Below, in pieces: positions 52,101-61,100 of a stretch of DNA of 64,000 nucleotides. Within the stretch, counting starts at the first letter, position 1; each line of letters begins with the position of its first letter. This DNA comes from Gorsachius magnificus. Lineage: Eukaryota > Chordata > Aves > Pelecaniformes > Ardeidae. The notes below the pieces were generated by a model, which was given only the letters and a program-made list of their open reading frames with translations, was not told where the DNA came from and made no database searches. The position numbers were made by a program, and so were the translations under genes. The stretch covers positions 55,906,602 to 55,970,601 of the forward strand of contig CM067085.1 in NCBI GenBank assembly GCA_034008185.1, given 5' to 3'.

Positions 52101-55100
52101 TAGTTTCCCCAATGAGTTAATGCCTAACCAGTTCAACTGGATGAGGGAAGAACTTCTAAGTAATTGGGGTAAATACAGACTACATGCGTATCCAACTAAC
52201 CATCCTGAGTGTGATTATAACAGAGCTTTTAGCACTGTCTGATATATATGGCTTATGAATGCAAAGGATCATAGCCATCAAAAGGTTCTTCTTGTTCAGG
52301 ATCATTAGAGAACAGTTAGAGGAAGAAAAAAAGCTTCTGGATCCATGCTCACTAAACCCAAGCCCAAAGAGAAAAGTCGGCATTACCCTTGCAACGTTAT
52401 GTATATACATACTAGTCATAGTTTTATTCCCACTTCCACGATTCTTTTGAAGGGTGTGTATTTCTTCAGCAATCTTCTGCTTCTCAGCTTCCAGAGCTTC
52501 AAGTATCTTTACATGACGAATAGTATGATCTTCTAGAGCCTGAAGGAAGAAAAAAAAAAAAAAAAAATCCCCAAAGTCTTAATGATGTTTATTTAAGCCA
52601 AATTTTTTGTTGCTGTCATTTTATGGGGTCTCAGAACTGAATGAAATTTATATTGGACATTTTTTGTATTAATATGAAACCCTCCATCTTCAAACTCTGA
52701 CAGTTTTCTGGTTTTGCTTAGATTTTGACATGCTTAAAAAAATACTGGAATGAAAAAAATTAAGTCATGTTTGTTACAGCGGTCATATATATGTATATAT
52801 GAAGACCAGCCAAAAACCAGTTCTTACTTACATTAATGCTTGGAGTCGTAACTTTTGACACAGGCAATGGTTGCTAAAGTTTGGTACATGAACAAAACAG
52901 TCCACATTATATAAAAAGGTCAGCATTAGTTTATTACCAAATTTAATATAATATCATATTCAAAGTGTAAAACAAAACATCTATTCTATTGCTTAAAATC
53001 ACACAGAAAAATACTTCAGAAACATTCCACTTACAATTATTTATTTAAAAAAATAAACCCACAAAAAAGCACACAAAACAAACCACAATTTATCACCAAA
53101 AAAAGTTTGGGTGTGTGGTTTTTTTTTTTTTTTTTTTTTTAAGTTACCTGCTTGGTAGCCAAGGTCTCCATTTCTAAACGCTTCTTACTGAAGCGTAGTT
53201 CTAGCTCAAGATTTTGTTTTGCCTTCTCTAGCTCCTGTATTTTAGTTGCAGCTTTTTGGTTATTCAGTTCTTGAATTTGCTTCTTACGAGATTCTTCTCT
53301 CTAATATAAGAAAGGACAGATGAGAAGAGGAATACCACTTCTACAGCATTTCTGCTCCATCCCTTAGGCAGATATTAAGATTTATTTTCACTTCAATACG
53401 TTTAAAACGCACAGCCCCTGTGGACTACTCAGCCCAGTGTCAGCAATGAAAGGTTATATCCCATTTCACAAGCATAACATTATGTCTTCTATAGCACGTT
53501 TAAGAAATAAGATACTGCATCATTATTATTGTTTTACCATGATGTACTATTCTATGTAGACTTACATATATTGCAAAAGTATTTAAAAAGACTCACAACA
53601 AAGCAGCATGCAAACTCGGAAGAAAAAGGCATGTTAACTAAAATACTGTAGTGATTTAAAAGTCTCAAAGTTAGATTTCATAGGGATTTTTCTTCACATA
53701 CAACTTACACCTTCATCAAATTCACATTGGATTAACATTTTAGTTCCAGGATAATTCTATAAACCAAAATCTCTAGAATAATTCTGAAGGGGATACCTAC
53801 TTTATAACTTCTTGTGTTAGTAAGGCTGATTTATTTTAAAAAGAAGAATGAGGCTTGGCATTCCCTAAGATACTGTTATAATATGCAAGACAAAAAAAAA
53901 GAAACCACCCCAAACCCAAAACAAACAAATAGAAACCCCATATTACAGCACTTGTTTTGCTTTATTGATATGTTTTATGTAATGATGCTATGGCAGCTTA
54001 CCACCTCTGCTTCCAGTGATTTTATTTTGCTTTCATAAGCTTCTTTTTGTGAGGTCAGCTCTTGCTGAACCATCTCTTTCGCAATTTGGACGCTTTGCAT
54101 CATTTCTTCTTTGGCTTTGAGTCGTGCCTCTTCAATTTCCGCTTCAAGCCTACAAGTAGATGTATCATACAACTAAAATGTTGGCTTTAATCTCTTTTAG
54201 GCTGCACAGAGATTGTAATCTTTTCTTCTATCATGACAGGAGCCTACAATTTTAACAGTACAAATATGAGGGTTTATTTTGTTTTTTAAAAACACTTTAC
54301 CTAGATATTTTTGATTTCATAGGGAAAATGTAGACACTGGTAAAGATGAAAGACATTCCAAAATTTTAAAGGTTATGTGATTCCATATTTATTTATTATG
54401 CACCTTTCAAAAAATTAAGAACTGTAATAGAAACTCACTAAATCATATTAAGATGCAGAAAAGTAAATTTTAAGTCATTGAGTCTTGCAGTTTAATAATT
54501 TTCAGGAACGAAGCAAGTACAAATAACATTTTACTGTCTCTCAAATTCTTCACCATCATAGAAGACCAAGGTTGTAACTTTGAGTTCTTCTCGTTTTCCT
54601 AAGGCATTTGCTTTTCAGGTTTTAAATCTCTCTAAAACATCAAAAATCAATTTCGGACTCATTTTGTGCTTGGAGAGAAATGTAACTGAAGAGATACAGT
54701 ACTTTAAGGAGCTCAGTGTTTCTTTTAATAGTGGTCTACATTCTTGACAACTGGACTAGATTGTGGTCATCACCTCTTAGAGGTACACATTCCTTTCACT
54801 TAAGTCTGGGACTTTCATTTCCATTATAAATGGAGTTAAAATAACCTTGCTATTTTCCAGCTTTCCCTTATTGTGAAATCACTAATAATCTTCAGTTTCT
54901 TATTTCTTAAACTTATCGCACGGTTGCATTAACAACTGAGTTTATTTTTAGAACAAGAAAATACAATACTTACTGTGTTCTCTGTGCAGTAAGTAGCTCA
55001 TTCTTTGCAAATTCAAAATCTTTCAGACCATCATGCAAAAACATAGTCCCACAAGATGGTCTTTTAACTTTCTGAACTTCTACTGGGTGATTAAACCTGA

Positions 55101-58100
55101 AATAATGGTCTCCCCCAAGGATCACTCGATCACCCTATTGAGAAAGGGGGAAAAAATAAGGTTGTTCTATAACTTTTAGATTTATAAGCAAGTTTACAGT
55201 ACTTAAAACAGGTGGGGTTAGAAATCAAAGAGGAATAGACAAATATTTACAGTTTCAGAGCCTTCGAAGAAAGCCTACAGTATGAAGTTGTAATATTAAC
55301 AAAGCTAAGAAATCCACACATGCACATATTACTCCTACCAAATCAATTACTTACATGATGCAGAACCTTTGGGTCTAAAATGCATTTCCCATTTACATAC
55401 GTCTTTGCTTCTCCCAGTGGAATAATACTCACTTTGCCAACAGTATTTTTTATAACACTGAAAACAAGAAACATTTGCAATATCAGTAACTCATGTTAAT
55501 TGCAAATTATGTTTCTTAATAGACTAAGATTCATGCTTTACATAGTGTCCTGTTAGCTGTTTTTCCAGATGTGGACTGTCTTCGTATTATTTAGTTACAA
55601 CATACCTAATTCATGAGCAACAACCAGTATTTTGGAAGAGAAGCAATATTTAAATCTAAGAAGAATGTACTAGTAAAAAGATTACTACAATACCCTGCCA
55701 CCTGAACATTTCTTTGATAATACTTAGTCTTCCAACATACCCACATCTTTCATGTTTTTAGTAATTGATTAGTTAAGTTTCTTCCAGCATTTTGTCTAGG
55801 ATCAATTGCATGGAATGCACTTTAAACAGTATTTCTGCAGTATGGTCAAGTTGCTCTCTACTTTTAGTTTTAAGCAAGAACTGTCAAGGCATTTCACATT
55901 TCCATTGAACTTAATATAACAGTTATCACACAGCATCATTTGACCAATTCCTTCTCCAGCATTTCTGCATGAATAGAAAGTTTTGCTACATGAAGTGAAC
56001 AAAGAAATTAAACTACCTTGGTTAACAGATTTCTAGAGGGAACAGAAGGAAGTTACCTTAATCACTGAACAGTAAAAAAGTTACCCCGAAATAGCATTTT
56101 CCTGGTTAGAAAACCATATTTTGTTACTACCAGAAGGAAGAGTGACTTCAAAAAGAAAGGGAAGGATGAGAAGAAATATTTCCTGCTCTCACTTCAAGTA
56201 TAAAAAGAACACTACATACCAATGGTCATCAGCAATTAGCACTCCGGAAAGCTGGATATCATGTTTCGAATTTGGTGTATACCTTCCAACTGTAGTTTCT
56301 CCTTCTTTGATCATATACAACAGCACCTCAGAAAGCTGAGGATCTTCATTGAGATTGACAAGGTTTGGTAAATGATTGTCCATTTTGAATGCAATTCCTG
56401 CTTTCTAGATAAAAAGAGAGCTCTGTGCAAAAAAGTTTACTTCATGCATTCAAATATCTATATTAAATTTTTCTAAGAAATCACAGTGGTCTGTTAAAAG
56501 AAGAGCATTAAGGAAAACAAATCTTAGAACTACTCTAATTATTCTGCAAGGCTTGCTGATGTTAAGTTTTCTGCACTATCTCCTATAGAAAGTAAGTGAA
56601 GAAAGAAAATGTACCTGCAATTCTTTTATATCTTCTAATTTCCTTTTTTCTGCTTGTTCAAATTTTTCTTTCCAGGCCCTTAATATATTAAGGGAAAAAT
56701 AACACAACATATTAGGAGAAAAATTACAGCATATAAGTTTTACTATTTCTACTTTAGAGTAAGACATTGGCAACTGCCTGACCTTTGCATTTCTGCCATA
56801 TCCCTCTCCTGCTGGTGTAATTTTACCCTCAGAGATGTTATTTCCTGCAAGTAACGTCTGTATTTTTCAGGATCAGTGTTCAGAGCACTTTTCTGAGCTG
56901 CCTTCAGTTTCTCAATTTCAGCTTTCAATTCTACATTAGACAAACCAGACAGTACACAAAAAAAAGAAACGAGTTTAGACATTTCAGTACAACACTAGAA
57001 AATTCATCCTATTATTTAATTAAAAATGAAACACTTTTCCCATTCCAGGTTCTCAAGCATAGCCTAAGATATCATTGAACTTTGGCAAAAAAAAAAAACC
57101 AACCTCAAAGAAGAATAATATTAAAAGGAAGATATCCTAGGTTGTATTAGCCTATTTGACAAGTGGTCAATCAACGGAACCGATTATTAGTAGTAAAACA
57201 CTTACTGAGCAATAAGTTTAACACACATGCAAGTGAAAACCCCTCAGACTGCAGATGTCAACCTCACCTCTGATTAGCTTGGCATTCACATCTTCATTTA
57301 CTTTAGCAACATTAATAATTGAACAAGCTTGTTTTGCATAGCGAAGAGTGCTGAGTGTTTCTTCTGTACTGCTGGCAGCTGGACTTACTGTGGCAATCAT
57401 AGCAGTTTGTGAATTTCCACCAAGACTTTCCTTTAACAACCTTCATTTGACAGGAGAGCAGAAGTCAACCCCTGACCTCCACATAGAAATAAAAATTAAA
57501 CTTCTCAATCTGAATGGATTAAATACAAAATACCTAGGGTCTTGATACTTATTTGAGAGCAATTGTTAGCTACTTAAAATATAAACCAAAGACCTGTTTA
57601 TTCTTTACCTGATGCAACAGGCTAATTTCTTCCCTCCCTAGGTCATTTGGGAGGGAGGGAGGGAAGGAAGCACAAGTAGTGATGCCTCCTGAACATAAGA
57701 GGAATCCACAGACTGAGAAAGCCTTTTACTTCTATATAAAAAAATTCTAAAGTGTACATACCAAGTAAGGACAGACTCCCGGTAAGGAATGAAAGTTTTC
57801 TTTCCATTTCGAGATTGTTTAGAGAGTGCAGAAATAACCTTTCCAAGGGTTAACAGTGATTTATTGATACTTGCACCCTCCTACACAAAGCAAAAATAAA
57901 AATAATTGTAATACAGTTGTATTTTCTTGTGTGATATTACAGACTGTACTGTTGATTTAACTGTGCTTATTCAATGTATGGTACTGCTGTACCATATTGA
58001 ATGTTACCACTGATTAAAAAAACAATAAGATGTAAGAGCATCCTAGATTTTCATTTGGAAAGAACAGAGACACTGGCTTTAAAATAAACAGTGTTAAGAA

Positions 58101-61100
58101 CCATAAGACTTATGAAGGCAGCTTGAAGGAAAGTCTCTTATTAGATATTCTATTTATTTAAATTCCCAAAAAAGGGGCAAACCCCAACTCCGTGCAATAT
58201 CCAATTCATGATTTGGAAAGTCATGCGGACAGTTTTTCCTCATTTCTTCCACAGGATCATTAGTTCTGCATAACATGAGGAGAGCTGTCCGAAGCAAGAT
58301 CTGGCCTGCCATACTGCACAGTCAAAACAGCTTTGTAGGGCCAGCCACCCTCACTAGCAAAATGCTATGCAATATGTATAAGCATAAGGGCTATATATCC
58401 TTTTATAACTACAGTTCCTGCTCAAGAGTCCTGGTAGGTGAGCATGCTTGGAGTTTATGGATATTCTTTGGAGTCAATCCTTTTCCACAGATTTTGTATC
58501 CTGGTTTACCTTCAGCCTTTCTCCAGTGGTCTGAGCTGTTGAGCAGCATTCACTGCCAGCTAGATCAATTAGATTTATGTGACTGGTAAGCCTACGATCA
58601 CATTGTTCTTCATCCACAAATTCTACCTGAAAAAAAGGGACATGTTTACATTCAAACCAAAATAAAAAGCCTGAGGACAAGCAGAAATCTAACAAGTCAT
58701 TCCCTTTAAATACATTAAAAAATTGACTCATGTATATCCCTTGAAGGAGACTAAGTTCAGACTTTTAACCACAGAATCAATTGTTTGCAGTTGAATAACT
58801 GTATAAGCACAAACTGCACAAAAAACAGATTAGCAAACTATGGGTTTGAGTCTGAAGTTTGACTATTGCAACTATCCAAAGCCCACAGAAATCAGTAAGC
58901 TGTTAGTGACTTAGATCAATGAAGGTCAGCTAAGTGGTCAGTGGAAAAAGTCTCAGGACTACTTCTGACAAAGAAATAATCTAGTGGTGAGAATTGTGAG
59001 GGGAAGAAGGAAGGATATTAGGAAACTGGGCCAAAGAAATTAAACCAACTAAGAACAACAAAGAAAACAGACCAATAAATTATTTGTGAATGGGGAAAAT
59101 CAACAAAACTGTAGACTCCTGAGGAGCTCTACCTATCTCACTTCTGTTCTCATCTCACTAAGTCAGGTTTTGTCTCTTAGACATCTGTAAATCGGATAAG
59201 GAGTTGTAGCCCCTATATCCTTGCACATGGGCAAGACAGGTATCCAGAAGTAAGAAAACATTTAACTCAGTGACCTGTGTTGAAACTGAGCAGAAACTGC
59301 ATCTCCTACCATTGTCCCAGCTCATCACCTGCAGGAACTCAGCACAGCTATCCACCTTGCATAGCCTAACCTTCTTAGAAGCTAAGATGTGTTGGCAGCA
59401 GTGTGAAATTAGGTCTGGCCTCAATTTGGATTCCAGTTACATCTCAAAACTCACACTTGGAAGCTTGGAACTACTCCTAGAACTGCCAGTCTAGACACAT
59501 TTATACTGCTGCTATAAAAATATGTAGCACGGAGACATCAGAATCTACTCAAAGCATGTAAAATAAAACAAGTTTTGCCACGTAGAAAACCATGTTAAAA
59601 TGCCCTGTGCTTTACTCATCTTTTTCAAGTATTTTCTGACAACAATTTTCTAGGCAGCACACAAACCAACTTTTTATTACCTGATTTGAACAGATATAAA
59701 CCACCCAGCAATACCTTTGTTTGAGTCATGACAAGGGTGAAGACAGAATGAGATCTAGAGCTTTTGTCATTCATTACTGTAGCAGCTGTTGCTCTCTGCT
59801 TATTTCCTAGTTCAAGCCAACTCTGTAAGAGACAAAGTCAGGGGGTGAAACCAAAGCCTCCTTTGAGTAGCTAATTTAAGATTAAAGTGTTTGTAAAGTT
59901 ATAAAGTCATCATTTCTGTAATAATGGAGGAATTAAAACTTCAGATTAAGAGATAACTATGTTAAGATAGTGACACTTGCCTGTATGCATCTACTTAGCT
60001 CCATTACATAGGACTAATCTTCATTATTCTTTTACAAAATCAGCTGAAATATCATAGACAACTGAGCAGTCTGTAAAGCATTTTCCTCCCATCCATGGAA
60101 TTTAGTTTTCAGCAGCGAAGGAAGGAGCAAGTAGAAATATTTGCATTTCCTTTTGGTAACCAAATAACTCTTACCTGGATATCAGAGTAAGAACTGACAA
60201 CATTCCTAAGGTGGAGGAAAAAGAAAAGTTTGGATTCAGACAGTTTTCTTTCTACAGTTTCCCCTGCTGCCCGAGTTCAGAAACATTTTCCTAGTTACAG
60301 ACAAAATGCAAATATACCATGAAAGCTCCAGTTGTGCAGAAGTCTCAAGACACTTATTTCACTAAAGCAATGCACTAAAGGAAATAAGTCAATTCAAGCT
60401 AGACATGGGCATGCATTTTTTTAAGACTACACGATACTAAGATCTTGCCTAGTTTACTGGTGAGTACGCAAGCTTTCACAGAGCTTCAAGATAATAATTA
60501 GCACACTCAGGGTTATACCACACATCTATTAAAATGCGAACAGTTAAGACTTACACTGTCAGGCCTTCCACATATGGTCCTAACACTGGATGTTCTCTTA
60601 CACGAAGCTGGTGAGAATAGTTTTAAAAGAAAAATTATTAGGAGTGCATTAGTTAGACCTAGCACTCAGACTTTCTTTTAACTTTAAGATATTCCTATCT
60701 ACATACCTAGTATGATGCTTATCATCAACAAAATTTGGCGTGAATCGTCTAGAACAGTATTTTCAGGAAAATACCTACAACTGAACTTTGCCAACTGCCT
60801 GAGAAATCACAGCAGACTGCACCAGGCCATTGCTCACAGAGCTAACTAGATATTTACATAAGAAAATAAAAAAAAAGTCTTTCCTGCAACATTAATCTAT
60901 TGTGTTTCCAAGTTAAATAGCTTAGCTCAGAAACACTGACAAAACCCATCTTTACTTCTATGTAACTAGTCCACATAAGCCCCAAGTTTCGGATAAAGGA
61001 CTCCTTTCAACAGCAAGTTGAATGCAGTATATCTCCTTTATCATAAACTAATACTCATAGTTCACATACAAGTGGCCAGTATAGTGTTCAAAATGTCAAA

